Source: JANQIV01 sp050117315
Lineage (GTDB): Bacteria > Bacteroidota > Ignavibacteria > Ignavibacteriales > Melioribacteraceae
DNA: 64,000 nt
Assembly: GCA_050117315.1 (NCBI GenBank)
Contig: JASFMY010000006.1
Coordinates: 1 to 64,000, forward strand
Reading direction: 5' to 3'
The notes beneath the pieces are model-generated. The model was given only the letters and a program-made list of their open reading frames with translations. It did not search any database and was not told the origin of the DNA. Both the position numbers and the translations under genes were made by a program. Shown here one piece after another: positions 27,155 through 35,792 of the stretch (its first letter is position 1; every line of letters begins with the position of its first letter).

Positions 27155-27946
27155 GTTTTACCTCCTTTTAAAATGATTATTTAAGTTGATTGTTTAACGG
27201 TTTTTTTTATCACCTCCCTAAAAAGTTAGTTAATATTAAAGTGAAAAGTATATCACTCCGTATTACGCGGATTTTTTACCGAGTAACCACATAAAATAGA
27301 GGAGAAATTGTATCAAAAACATTTTGATATATATCTATATGTTTTTTACATCCGACAAAAAATTATGAATTAGAAGATGTTCCAGCATGACTATTTCGAA
27401 AACAATAGGAGGATAGATTTAAGAGCACAGGGATTTGATTTATACTTGTTGCAAATTGGTTTTGGGATTTTGTTTTTTTGGAACTCACCTAAATACCAAA
27501 ACCAATTTGGCTTGTGTATAGTTGATTGTTAATATAATAAGAAAGGATGATGCTGTCAATTTGAATAAAATAATTAATCATAGCCACGACCTTCAGGGTA
27601 TGTTGCGGGACTCAAGTACTTTTCTAGCCTTTACCCTTTGGTAAGACCGGACAATCAATAAAAACGAAATGGTTGTCACAAACATGAACCTTGAAAAGAT
27701 GATAATGTAATAGAAGGAAATACTAACTAAGTAATTACAAAACCCCAACTGGGTGATGAATAGGATTATAAAAAATCAAAGAAACTCAAGTTAACCGTTT
27801 AGTTTCGCAATTATTGAAAAACCATTGTTCAAAGAACTCCTTAGGAAAAACGGTTACGGAAACACGGCTTTTTGTATGGAAGCCGGATGGAAAGTTTTGA
27901 GGCCCGCCGTCCTTTTTAGGCAGGGTTCTCTACAGCCGAGGAATAT
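27155..27946. other. Intergenic region between the radical SAM operon and the RadC-like gene
   Basis: About 790 bases without a supported gene. It holds the promoter region of the radical SAM operon, the 80-bp MITE at 27441-27520, and ~400 bases of unassigned sequence with structured, more GC-rich patches near 27590-27650 and 27850-27940 (for example GGCCCGCCGTCC). I could not match these to an RNA family. Confidence 0.5.
27441..27520. mobile_element. 80-bp MITE with IS630-type ends
   Basis: The left end starts TATAC and reaches the block CAAATTGGTTTTGG by 27465. The right end is the reverse complement of this: CCAAAACCAATTTG in 27496-27509, ending GTATA at 27520. The two 25-base arms match at 19 positions. 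The right arm is identical to the end of the IS630-like transposase element at 157-180. No coding sequence fits inside. It is therefore a non-autonomous derivative likely moved by that transposase. Confidence 0.75.
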
Positions 27947-28597
27947 TTACTTCTCAAGCTCTTTCTTTATTTTTTCTATCTGTTTTGCTGTCAGCCCGGT
28001 TAGTTCAGCTATTACATTTACTTCCATTTCTTTTCCCAAACATATCTTTGCCATTTCTATTGCTTTTAGTTTTGCTCCTTCTTTTTTCCCTTGTTCTTTG
28101 CCCCTTTCTCTTTCTGCTTTTTTCAACATTTCCAGTTGCTTATATGGTGGCACATATTTCGTACTTTTCTTTAGCTCATCCAGTAAGCCTATACTTAGAT
28201 AACTTAAGTAACTTTTTTCACTTATTATTAAATGATCCAGTACATGTGTATTTACTATTATCCCTACCTGGATTAGTCTATCTGTTATATCATTATCTTC
28301 TTCCGAGGGTCGTAGTTCTCCGCTTGGATGATTATGTACCAGCATTATGTTTACTGCTCTTTTCTGTAACGCAAAACTGAATACTTCCATCGGTTCTACC
28401 AGAGCTTTGTTTATTGTTCCTTTGCTGATAAACTCTATAAACAATAATCTATTGTTGCTGGCTAGTCCTATAACCCAGAAATGTTCACGGTCTCTGTCTA
28501 TTTTGTTTTCACGTTTTAGTATACGCTGCATTATATCAAAGAGGTCGTCGGAATTGAGAATTTTTATTTTTTCTTTTTCAGATAATCTTATATTCAT
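27947..28597 (-). CDS. RadC-like JAB-domain protein with an Rpn-like C-terminal tail
   Basis: The 216-residue protein has a JAB/MPN metalloprotease-like core with HNHPSGELRPSEED: His88, His90 and Asp101 form the JAMM zinc site as in RadC family proteins. It lacks the helix-hairpin-helix region usual before it in RadC. After residue ~150 comes a charged linker (KAERERGKEQGKKEG) and a helical tail, VIAELTGLTAKQIEKIKKEL. This resembles the C-terminal tail of Rpn-family PD-(D/E)XK transposase-nucleases. RadC-like proteins are often found in mobile and defence regions. Function uncertain. Confidence 0.8.
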   Translation of the reverse strand: MNIRLSEKEKIKILNSDDLFDIMQRILKRENKIDRDREHFWVIGLASNNRLLFIEFISKGTINKALVEPMEVFSFALQKRAVNIMLVHNHPSGELRPSEEDNDITDRLIQVGIIVNTHVLDHLIISEKSYLSYLSIGLLDELKKSTKYVPPYKQLEMLKKAERERGKEQGKKEGAKLKAIEMAKICLGKEMEVNVIAELTGLTAKQIEKIKKELEK

Positions 28598-28823
28598 GAT
28601 AAGTCCTTTTTCTGAAGCAAATAAATATACTAATTATATATATAATGTTTTTAGATTGAACCATTCCGTTTCTATAATTTTTTATAATCAACCGTAATAG
28701 CCACAATTCCACCAGATAAATCCCGGCAGGGAGTTTATTTCTTCCCGTCTTTAATCTAAAGGCCAGAGTTTCTTTTTACGTAGTCGGGACTTTTTACCTT
28801 TAGTATGTATACACAAAACAAAA

Positions 28824-29033
28824 CTAGTCTTTACTTTCAGATAATATTTCAATAGAACGAGCAACTTCTTCAAACCCTTCTTTTATAAATACAGAAAGAC
28901 CCTCTATTGCACCCATTTTAACATCTACTGCATCATTAAAACCAAGCCGTCTTAATTCATTCGCTATTCCGAATAATGCAATAGCAATATTTCTTTCAGG
29001 TGGGAATTCGTCATTATATTTATAGTGTTCCAT
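28824..29033 (-). CDS. Small hypothetical protein, 69 residues
   Basis: It starts MEHYKYNDEFPPERN after a GAGGAG site and is a soluble, probably helical protein (NIAIALFGIANELRRLGF; VARSIEILSE). It lies 12 bases after the next upstream gene, so both are surely in one transcript. I do not recognise it. The position behind a kinase and another small gene in an accessory region suggests a role with them, such as immunity or regulation (inference). Confidence 0.6.
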   Translation of the reverse strand: MEHYKYNDEFPPERNIAIALFGIANELRRLGFNDAVDVKMGAIEGLSVFIKEGFEEVARSIEILSESKD

Positions 29034-29045
29034 TTCTCCTCACAA

Positions 29046-29453
29046 TTAATTTTCGATTGAAAGACCGCTTCGATCTAAATATTCATCAAGTGTTTGTGTT
29101 GTATCAAATATCTCTGCAATTTTATAATCAAATTTCTTTACAATACCCTTAGAGTTTGGTATTGGCAATAATGCATTCCCACCATCAACACTAACAAGAA
29201 TGATTCTTTTTAGTAACGTTGCCGAATAAAATAAATTGAAAAAGTAACCTGTCGCTTTGGGATTTGGATGATTATTTGCCCACTTGTCTTTAAAATCATC
29301 ATTTTGAATATCATCATTGTCATAAGAACACTCTATTCTGATATTCACATCATCTTTTAAATAACTAATTGAACTTGTGCCTTTTGTCAATCCAGACCAA
29401 TCATTATTTGCATCTGAATTCAATACTAATTCTTCAATTGTTGACCAGTCCAT
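29046..29453 (-). CDS. Hypothetical protein, 135 residues
   Basis: The ATG at 29451-29453 follows AAAGGAGC and gives MDWSTIEELV. The longer frame upstream has no ribosome site and is rejected. The product is acidic and soluble, with a Trp- and Asp-rich first half and a beta-like centre (KRIILVSVDGGNALLPI). No family recognised. It sits between a Ser/Thr kinase gene (gap of 292 bases) and the 69-residue gene, all in one direction. Confidence 0.65.
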   Translation of the reverse strand: MDWSTIEELVLNSDANNDWSGLTKGTSSISYLKDDVNIRIECSYDNDDIQNDDFKDKWANNHPNPKATGYFFNLFYSATLLKRIILVSVDGGNALLPIPNSKGIVKKFDYKIAEIFDTTQTLDEYLDRSGLSIEN

Positions 29454-29745
29454 TATTGCTCCTTTATTTGTGTATATAACTTTATAGAATCTTATCTGGA
29501 AATGACAAAAAAAATATAAAGGCGGAACAAGCGATATGATGCCATTTACAGTTAAAATTCTGTTGCCCCGCAATAAGTGCATAAACGGGATAAATGCGAA
29601 ACCATCTCCCTTATTTTACCGCCGTCACTGACCACTCAGTGATGGTATTATTTTATTTTTATCTTTTACTGCCTTTTCTTAAAACCCAGCTAGTGTGCCA
29701 CAGTGTGGACGGTGGCAACAATGGAATATGGGTTATATTGTTTTA

Positions 29746-31224
29746 TTAATAAGGCAATCTGCTTGGTTTTTGTAATTCCCCTTTATATGCTTTTATAAAT
29801 AATTCAGCCCAACGATCACAAAAATTATCAATGTCTTCATTATCTATATATCTAGGAGTTGAAGCTAATTGTAAGGTATCCATTCCAGGTGAAAGTGCTT
29901 TATCAATATCAGCGATATTATCTATGGCAAAAGGTTCATGTGCTCTACTCTGAGGAAGAAGTGGATTAGTCATAAAATTAATTTCCATCCATCGATAATC
30001 ATCACTTTTACCTTCATTAGTAAATATTAAATTACTACCCCATTGGTACGGTTTTGATGTCTGTTGAAATACAGAAATCAATGAGACTTTTATAATATCC
30101 CATTTAGAACGTGGTAAACTATCCTTCTTTACAATATCATTACTATCAAAAATCTTAAATAGTAAACTAGAAGTACCAAGAGAAAGAAAGTATGTTGTGT
30201 ACTTAGAATCTTTTTGTCTAGATGTTTGAACACTATTTGCTGCATCTAAAATTCTTTCAAAAAGTTCATCATTTATATTTTCAAGAATACCTATAGCTTC
30301 TTTGGCAATTTGCCTTCTATAATTTTCTTCAGAAATAGTCTTATTTATAAATGCTTCAGAGCTTGCTTGAGACAAAATTTCTTTTTCGTTAACATTTTCT
30401 AATTCTTTGAATACATCACTTTTTTGTTCTTTAGGTTGGAGTAAACTTTCTAAAAGTAATTTTGCCCTTTCCAGTGAGGGACGATTTTCTGGGCTCTTTC
30501 TTAAAAGGCTTAGTAAAAGTGAGCTTAACTTTTTCGAAATATTAGTTATCGGTTTAGGTGACTCAGTTAAGTGTTTTTGTTTTAGTTCTGAACTATCTCC
30601 AGAAAAGGGTGGACTTCCTGTTAATAAAAAATACCCTATGCAACCTAAAGCATATAAATCAGTTTTGACTGACGTTTTTTCAACATTCCATTGCTCAGGT
30701 GCTGCATAATCTTCACTTAACCAATACTTTTTTGTATTAATTGAAGTTGATTCATCCTTAATTTTTGATATTCCAAAATCAGAGATTTTCCATTTATTTT
30801 CATAGTATAATATATTATCTGGTTTCAAATCTCTATGAATCATATAGTCTATTTCTGAAAGTCCATTTAATATCTGAAAAAGGATTGAAATCGTTTCAGT
30901 TTCATCCTGAATTCCTTGTAAAGATATAAAAGATGAAAGGCTGTACTGAGCTTTCGGCATTATTAAGAAATAATCACCGCTATTTAAATCCTGTCCATAA
31001 TCAAGAAATGATATGACGTTATTATATTTCTTGTTTAGTAATTCATCTGCAAATCTTAATTCACGGTTAATTTTATTAATTACTGATGAATTCATTCGTT
31101 TAACAGCAATATCTTTACCATTTTCATCTTTTCCCGAAAAAACTGTTCCAAAACCACCTTTTGATCCCAATTGAAGGTTTGGGTCATATTTCCATTTACT
31201 ATTTTTTAATTCGATTTCAATCAT
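29746..31224 (-). CDS. Hanks-type Ser/Thr protein kinase with an unknown C-terminal domain
   Basis: Starting at the ATG after TGAGGA, the 492-residue product has a complete kinase domain: the Gly-rich loop GSKGGFGTV (20-28), Lys42 in IAVKRM, HRDLKPDN (130-137) and DFG (149-151). The APEQW motif follows. The kinase domain ends near residue 265. The rest (~285-492) is a separate domain that I do not recognise; it contains KYTTYFLSLGTSSLLFKIF and FAIDNIADIDKALSPGM. No membrane segment is present, so it is cytoplasmic. The neighbours are accessory genes, so a defence or stress role is possible but unproven. Confidence 0.8.
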   Translation of the reverse strand: MIEIELKNSKWKYDPNLQLGSKGGFGTVFSGKDENGKDIAVKRMNSSVINKINRELRFADELLNKKYNNVISFLDYGQDLNSGDYFLIMPKAQYSLSSFISLQGIQDETETISILFQILNGLSEIDYMIHRDLKPDNILYYENKWKISDFGISKIKDESTSINTKKYWLSEDYAAPEQWNVEKTSVKTDLYALGCIGYFLLTGSPPFSGDSSELKQKHLTESPKPITNISKKLSSLLLSLLRKSPENRPSLERAKLLLESLLQPKEQKSDVFKELENVNEKEILSQASSEAFINKTISEENYRRQIAKEAIGILENINDELFERILDAANSVQTSRQKDSKYTTYFLSLGTSSLLFKIFDSNDIVKKDSLPRSKWDIIKVSLISVFQQTSKPYQWGSNLIFTNEGKSDDYRWMEINFMTNPLLPQSRAHEPFAIDNIADIDKALSPGMDTLQLASTPRYIDNEDIDNFCDRWAELFIKAYKGELQKPSRLPY

Positions 31225-31488
31225 ATTATTCCTCAATTATAAAACAACTTAACTTTCTTATACGGAACGCTTAACTTGGATAATTGCGCTTGCTGTTATC
31301 CATGTTTTAAATTCCCCGTCGGGATATACAGCATCCCCATTTTGTTAATTAGTTTATTTACAAATAGTTACTTTTTTCAACTGTGTTTATCTGGATTAGA
31401 TACAAAATAATAAATGCGCTAATCCAGAGGACTTTTTACTCTCGAAATATTTCTTAAAATATGTGTATATATCATAGTCATAGTGGTC

Positions 31489-31624
31489 TTCACCCCGTGA
31501 GATAACTTTTAATTCTATTTTTGATATATCTTTTACCCCATGCTGTTTTTAAGGACTTTTCTCTTTTCATACTATCTTGCTGATTTAAAATACATATCAG
31601 CACCTGTTTATCTCACGGGGTGAA
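31489..31624. repeat. 136-bp element with perfect 17-bp terminal inverted repeats
   Basis: TTCACCCCGTGAGATAA at 31489-31505 is matched exactly in reverse complement by 31608-31624. The interior is AT-rich and non-coding. The size and the perfect ends suit a MITE or a large cruciform or hairpin; no target duplication is obvious. Confidence 0.75.
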
Positions 31625-31723
31625 CCATTCCCTCTTTGTAGGTTTTTACAGTCAAGATGACATTCACTTAAGTATTAATCTTAAAATATGGAAACTGCTT
31701 TTTATACTCAACCATTAATTCCT

Positions 31724-31818
31724 CCTTCGCAAGAAGATGCTACGGAGGATGTGTCCACCTTCGCCAAAGCTTCGGAGGACGTGTCCTCCTACACCGAGGC
31801 TCCCGGGGACGTTTCTGC
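31724..31818. repeat. Three degenerate 30-34 bp tandem repeats
   Basis: Units near 31724, 31758 and 31789 share CTTCGC-AAG-, then CGGAGGACGTGTCC (with variants GGAGGATGTGTCC and GGGGACGTTTCTG). They are markedly richer in GC than the surroundings. Their role is unknown. Confidence 0.5.
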
Positions 31819-32004
31819 CTAAACCATTACCGGTAAAGGAGCTAATGATTTACAAAGATTTACCATTTTCTGATGCTTTGCATTAGAGTATCATATTATC
31901 TAACAATGAGTTACGAATATTCTAAATTTCTAATGCATAAATAGGGTTAAATATTGTTTTTGTAATTTACAAATCGTATTGACATCTATTTCATATACAT
32001 TCAG

Positions 32005-32028
32005 CATGCCGGGATAATACCCGGCATG
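32005..32028 (-). terminator. Hairpin downstream of the 214-residue gene
   Basis: CATGCCGGG and CCCGGCATG form a perfect 9-bp stem with a 6-base loop, 15 bases after the stop of the minus-strand gene ending at 32043. It is probably its terminator. Confidence 0.6.
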
Positions 32029-32042
32029 TTCTTTAATCATGT

Positions 32043-32687
32043 TTACCTGTCAATTATCTGCCTGGCGTTAGTATAACCTTCATAAAATGCTTCATCGGAT
32101 GTTTTGAATATCTCAACAAGTTTATCAATTCTATCGTATAACAGGTCATCCACATCATCAAAAATTGCTTGAAGCCCGGCCGTTTTTTCTTTGCTTTCCG
32201 CACCGGCTGCACCTGCTATTCCCAGGGCCTCTGCGAATTCATCTGCGTTGGTTTTTATACTTTCAATATCATCCTCACTTATTCCGTAGTCTGCTAATTC
32301 TGTTTTTAGTCCGGCTGCCAAGTTATAAATAGCGTATCCTTTTTCCAGGAAATCATTATCTCGCATTTTTATTAACTCATAAGAGCTGTAGTCTGCTTCA
32401 TCCTTAATTTCATTATTCTCTATTATCTGTGCATATACAAAGAGGGCGGAAATTACTTTGTTCAAAACTTCATGAAGCTCTTTTTCTTCTTTCAGTTTAT
32501 TTGCTATTTTCCCTGCCCTAACTCCTTCACGTTCCGCATCGCTATCAATAATGTTTTGGGTCTTATTCTCAAGCTCCGTTACTTGTGCCTGCATAGCAGG
32601 CATCGCAGAATATGCCTGCTGGTTGTTTTGCAAAAAAGTTATTACTGCATTGTACATGTTGAGCTTGTTTGACTGTCTTTTGTTCAT
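32043..32687 (-). CDS. Hypothetical helical protein, 214 residues
   Basis: The ATG at 32687 follows GGAGGAG and gives MNKRQSNKLNMYNAV. The product is almost entirely helical and acidic, with heptad-like stretches (MQAQVTELENKTQNIID; KIANKLKEEKELHEVLNKV) and a small Ala/Gly-rich hinge near residue 170 (GIAGAAGAESKEK). There is no signal peptide, membrane segment or known domain. It is flanked by a 3' hairpin and, on its 5' side, by an unusual array of ~20-bp degenerate repeats. Coding status is strong; function unknown. Confidence 0.7.
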   Translation of the reverse strand: MNKRQSNKLNMYNAVITFLQNNQQAYSAMPAMQAQVTELENKTQNIIDSDAEREGVRAGKIANKLKEEKELHEVLNKVISALFVYAQIIENNEIKDEADYSSYELIKMRDNDFLEKGYAIYNLAAGLKTELADYGISEDDIESIKTNADEFAEALGIAGAAGAESKEKTAGLQAIFDDVDDLLYDRIDKLVEIFKTSDEAFYEGYTNARQIIDR

Positions 32688-32763
32688 AACTCCTCCAGAT
32701 TGTGATTGCATTGATTGGTTTTATTATAAACATCATTTTCATGACGTTTTTTCATTTTTTTAT

Positions 32764-33140
32764 AGTATTCCTCGATCTACATTCCCATTCCGCTACTGCA
32801 ATCTTCTTTCTGTGAAATTCTTTGCTATTCTGTCAATGTAAATTATCATTCTGCTATTGCAATCTTTATTCTATAAATTCGGTTGTTATTCTGCGATATT
32901 TTTTGTCATTCTGTTGAATTTCTTGTTATTCCTTCAATGTAATTTGTCATCCTGCCGATGCAAAAGTTATCCTGTAAATGCAATTGTTATTTTGTGATAT
33001 TTTTTGCTGTTCTATCAATTCAATCCGCCATTCCGGACGGAAATAATCCATCCCGCAAATTTTACAGTTATTCTGCTGCGGTAAAATCCATTATATAAAT
33101 GTAATTGTTATCCTGTGAATGTAAGCAATCGTTCCGCATA
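32764..33140. repeat. Degenerate tandem array, ~19 units of ~20 bp
   Basis: Units follow the pattern GTTATTCTG, two variable bases, AATGYAATTT. Examples are GTTATCCTGTAAATGCAATT and GTCATTCTGTTGAATTTCTT. Spacing is 18-23 bases, so it is not a multiple of three and cannot encode a repeat protein. The array lies just upstream of the minus-strand gene 32043-32687. Confidence 0.65.
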
Positions 33141-33347
33141 GGTGTAAGAGAATACAATAATTTGAAAATTTACATACAACATTTAAATATAAATTAAATT
33201 TCATTCAATACAAATATTTGCACACTAAATAGCTATTACTTGAATTTAACACGGTTGTCTCCTCTTTTGGTCTATTTTGCGGGGTTAGCCATGTCGGTGC
33301 CAAAGGCATCCCCCTGGGGCAGCAATGCTGTCAACTTAAGGATTGTC

Positions 33348-33372
33348 ACTCCGTGATGGTTTTACACGGAGT
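33348..33372 (+). terminator. Hairpin followed by a T-run
   Basis: ACTCCGTG and CACGGAGT form an 8-bp stem with a 9-base loop, then CTATTTTTTT. This is terminator-like on the plus strand, but no plus-strand gene ends nearby. Confidence 0.5.
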
Positions 33373-33591
33373 CTATTTTTTTAGAAGATTCCCGATAATC
33401 CGCGCGCGTTCGCTGCGGATGACATGCTTACCGTGACAAAACATTTAGTTCTCGGATACTCTCATGGTCGGGGGCAGCAATCTAACGGAAAAACAATCGG
33501 TTCAATAGGGTAAAAACATAATTAAATATTTTAGCAAACTCGAATTTGCCGGTAATTATTTTCTATCAACCGGTCAAAAAGCAGATTTTGG

Positions 33592-33735
33592 TCATAAACA
33601 TTTGTTTAAAGCTTCCCTCCCCGGTGAGTGGAGCCATAAACGTTTGTTTAAGCCTTCCCCGCCGAAAAATCACTCCATAAACATTTATTTACGAGTACTC
33701 CGACTCTTCCGGCTCATAAACTTTTGTTTTTTACG
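33592..33735. repeat. Four ~40-bp direct repeats
   Basis: The block CATAAACRTTTGTTTA recurs four times, near 33594, 33631, 33674 and 33714, each preceded by a short variable, C-rich stretch. Spacing is 37-43 bases and the copies diverge progressively. Too few and too irregular for CRISPR. Confidence 0.6.
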
Positions 33736-34019
33736 GATAAATGTCTCACTATAAATTACTGAACAATTCCACAATAAGGAGCTCTTATGAGTAAATTAAA
33801 CTAACTAATTGTTAACAGCCGGGCATCCGAAGTGCTACAACTGCCGTGACTAACCATGAGTCTATCCGTCGCGGCGGATGTCCTAAGCTACCCCTAAACT
33901 CAATAATAGAAATGACTTTTCGGAAGTTCACCCCAAAAGATTAATCCAAAAAAAACGCTGCAGGTTTGTTTAACCTATGTGTTTTCCGTATTTTTGTGGC
34001 TAAATTTTTCGAGGATAGG

Positions 34020-35786
34020 ATGGAATTCAAAAAAAGAACTCACAATTGCGGAGAACTGCGGGAATCGCATATTGACGAACATGTTGTATTAAACGGCTGG
34101 GTAGATACAAGGCGTGATCTCGGCGGAGTAATATTTATTGATTTAAGAGACCGTTACGGTTTAACTCAAATAGTTTTTGAACCAACCTATAATATTGATT
34201 CACATGAACTCGGGAAAAAACTTAGAAGTGAATTTGTAGTTTCTATTGAAGGCAAGGTAAGAAGAAGGCCGGAGGGTACGGAAAACCCCCAGATCCCAAC
34301 GGGTTATGTTGATGTTATGGTTGATAAACTTGTGATTCTTAACGAAGCAATAACGCCTCCTTTCCAGATTAAGGACGGTATTGATGTCAATGAAGATCTA
34401 AGGCTTAAGTACAGATTCCTTGATTTACGAAGAAAAGAAATGCAGGACAACTTTTTATTAAGACATAAAATGTACCAGTCTGTAAGGCAGTATTTCAGCG
34501 GTAATGACTTTGTTGAAATTGAAACTCCCGTGCTAATGAAAAGTACACCCGAAGGCGCAAGAGACTACCTGGTGCCGAGCAGAATTAATAAAGGTAAATT
34601 TTATGCTCTGCCTCAGTCGCCGCAAACTTATAAACAATTGTTAATGGTATCCGGGTTTGATAGATATTTCCAGGTTGTAAAATGTTTTAGGGATGAAGAT
34701 TTACGTGCAGACAGGCAGCCTGAATTTACGCAGATTGACGTTGAAATGTCTTTTGTTGACGTTGAAGACGTATTTGAAATAGTTGAAAATTTGATGGAAA
34801 AACTCTTCAAAGACATAAAAGGCTACGGATTAACACTACCTATTCCTAAACTTACTTATGACGAAGCAATGGAATATTACGGTTCCGATAAACCAGATCT
34901 CCGTTTCGGTTTAAAAATGGTTACGTTAAATGAAGTATTTCAAAATTCCGAATTCAGGGTTTTCAAAGATGCAATTGATAATAAAGGCATTATTACAGGT
35001 CTGCTTGCAAAAGGATGCGGTGATTACACAAGAAACCAGCTTGATGTTTTAACTGAGTTTGTAAAAAAACTTGGCGCAGGCGGTTTGATATGGATGAGAG
35101 TAAAAGAAGATGTTCTTGAAGCGCCGATAGCCAAATTTTTAACGGATGAAGAAAAAGCGGGTATTATTAATAATATGAAAGCCGAACCCGGGGATTTGAT
35201 ATTTATTTTAGCCGGACCTAAATATAAAACTTTAGGTTACATGGGTTCATTGAGACTGGAGATGGCCGACCGTTTGAATTTAATTAAAGAAGATGCCGAG
35301 CCTGCTTTGCTTTGGGTTACCGACTTTCCGTTATTAGAATGGGACGAAGAAACAAAAAGATATTATGCAATGCATCACCCGTTTACCTCGCCAAGAGTTG
35401 AAGACATTGAATTGTTAGATACTGAACCCGGGAAAGTAAAAGCAAGAGCTTACGACCTGGTTTTAAACGGAAACGAAATAGCAGGCGGAAGTATAAGAAT
35501 CCACGATTCAGGGCTGCAGGCAAAAATGTTTAAAGCGCTTGGAATTAACGATAAAGAAGCACAATTGAAGTTCGGCTTTTTAATGGATGCCTTTAAATAC
35601 GGCGCACCCCCGCACGGCGGAATTGCTTTCGGATTCGACAGGCTTGCAATGATATTTGCCGGCAAAAATTCAATTAGGGATGTAATCGCCTTCCCGAAAA
35701 CTTCAAGCGGTTTATCTCTGATGGACGATGCTCCTTCAAATGTATCGGAAAACCAGTTGAAAGAACTGCACATAAAACTCAGATAG
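34020..35786 (+). CDS. aspS: Aspartyl-tRNA synthetase
   Basis: ATG 34020 follows CGAGGA; the upstream in-frame ATG at 33966 has no ribosome site. The 588-residue product has the N-terminal OB-fold (VVLNGWVDTRRDLGGVIFID), class II motif 2 (YFQVVKCFRDEDLRADRQPEFTQ region) and a bacterial GAD insertion (~290-400). Motif 3 is GGIAFGFDRLAMIFAG. It charges tRNA-Asp in the cytoplasm. A stem followed by a perfect terminator lies just downstream. Confidence 0.95.
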   Translation: MEFKKRTHNCGELRESHIDEHVVLNGWVDTRRDLGGVIFIDLRDRYGLTQIVFEPTYNIDSHELGKKLRSEFVVSIEGKVRRRPEGTENPQIPTGYVDVMVDKLVILNEAITPPFQIKDGIDVNEDLRLKYRFLDLRRKEMQDNFLLRHKMYQSVRQYFSGNDFVEIETPVLMKSTPEGARDYLVPSRINKGKFYALPQSPQTYKQLLMVSGFDRYFQVVKCFRDEDLRADRQPEFTQIDVEMSFVDVEDVFEIVENLMEKLFKDIKGYGLTLPIPKLTYDEAMEYYGSDKPDLRFGLKMVTLNEVFQNSEFRVFKDAIDNKGIITGLLAKGCGDYTRNQLDVLTEFVKKLGAGGLIWMRVKEDVLEAPIAKFLTDEEKAGIINNMKAEPGDLIFILAGPKYKTLGYMGSLRLEMADRLNLIKEDAEPALLWVTDFPLLEWDEETKRYYAMHHPFTSPRVEDIELLDTEPGKVKARAYDLVLNGNEIAGGSIRIHDSGLQAKMFKALGINDKEAQLKFGFLMDAFKYGAPPHGGIAFGFDRLAMIFAGKNSIRDVIAFPKTSSGLSLMDDAPSNVSENQLKELHIKLR

Positions 35787-35792
35787 CCGTAC

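Larger units (their letters stand above)
31225..32042. other. Repeat-rich intergenic region
   Basis: No gene is seen. It contains an inverted-repeat element (31489-31624), three degenerate GC-rich repeats (31724-31818) and a terminator hairpin (32005-32028). Confidence 0.6.
32688..34019. other. Long repeat-rich intergenic region before aspS
   Basis: Over 1.3 kb without a gene. It contains the ~20-bp repeat array (32764-33140), a hairpin (33348-33372) and a four-copy ~40-bp repeat (33592-33735). Short GC-rich patches (GCGCGCGTTCGCTGCGG near 33402) resemble fragments of dispersed repeats. Confidence 0.6.

Noticed and set aside
27521..27946. Possible group II intron or structured RNA upstream of the RadC-like gene
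   Set aside because: GC-rich, hairpin-prone patches are present, but I could not find a domain V-like stem or a reverse transcriptase frame.
27825..28202. Plus-strand open frame of 125 codons overlapping the RadC-like gene
   Set aside because: It is antisense to a gene with clear JAMM motifs, and its protein is a low-complexity run of Ser, Phe and Leu typical of a shadow frame.
32764..33140. Possible CRISPR or repeat-protein gene
   Set aside because: The period of 18-23 bases is too short for CRISPR and not a multiple of three, and all frames contain stops.
33592..33735. Possible short CRISPR array
   Set aside because: Only four copies, repeat halves diverge, spacing varies from 37 to 43 bases, and no cas gene is in the window.
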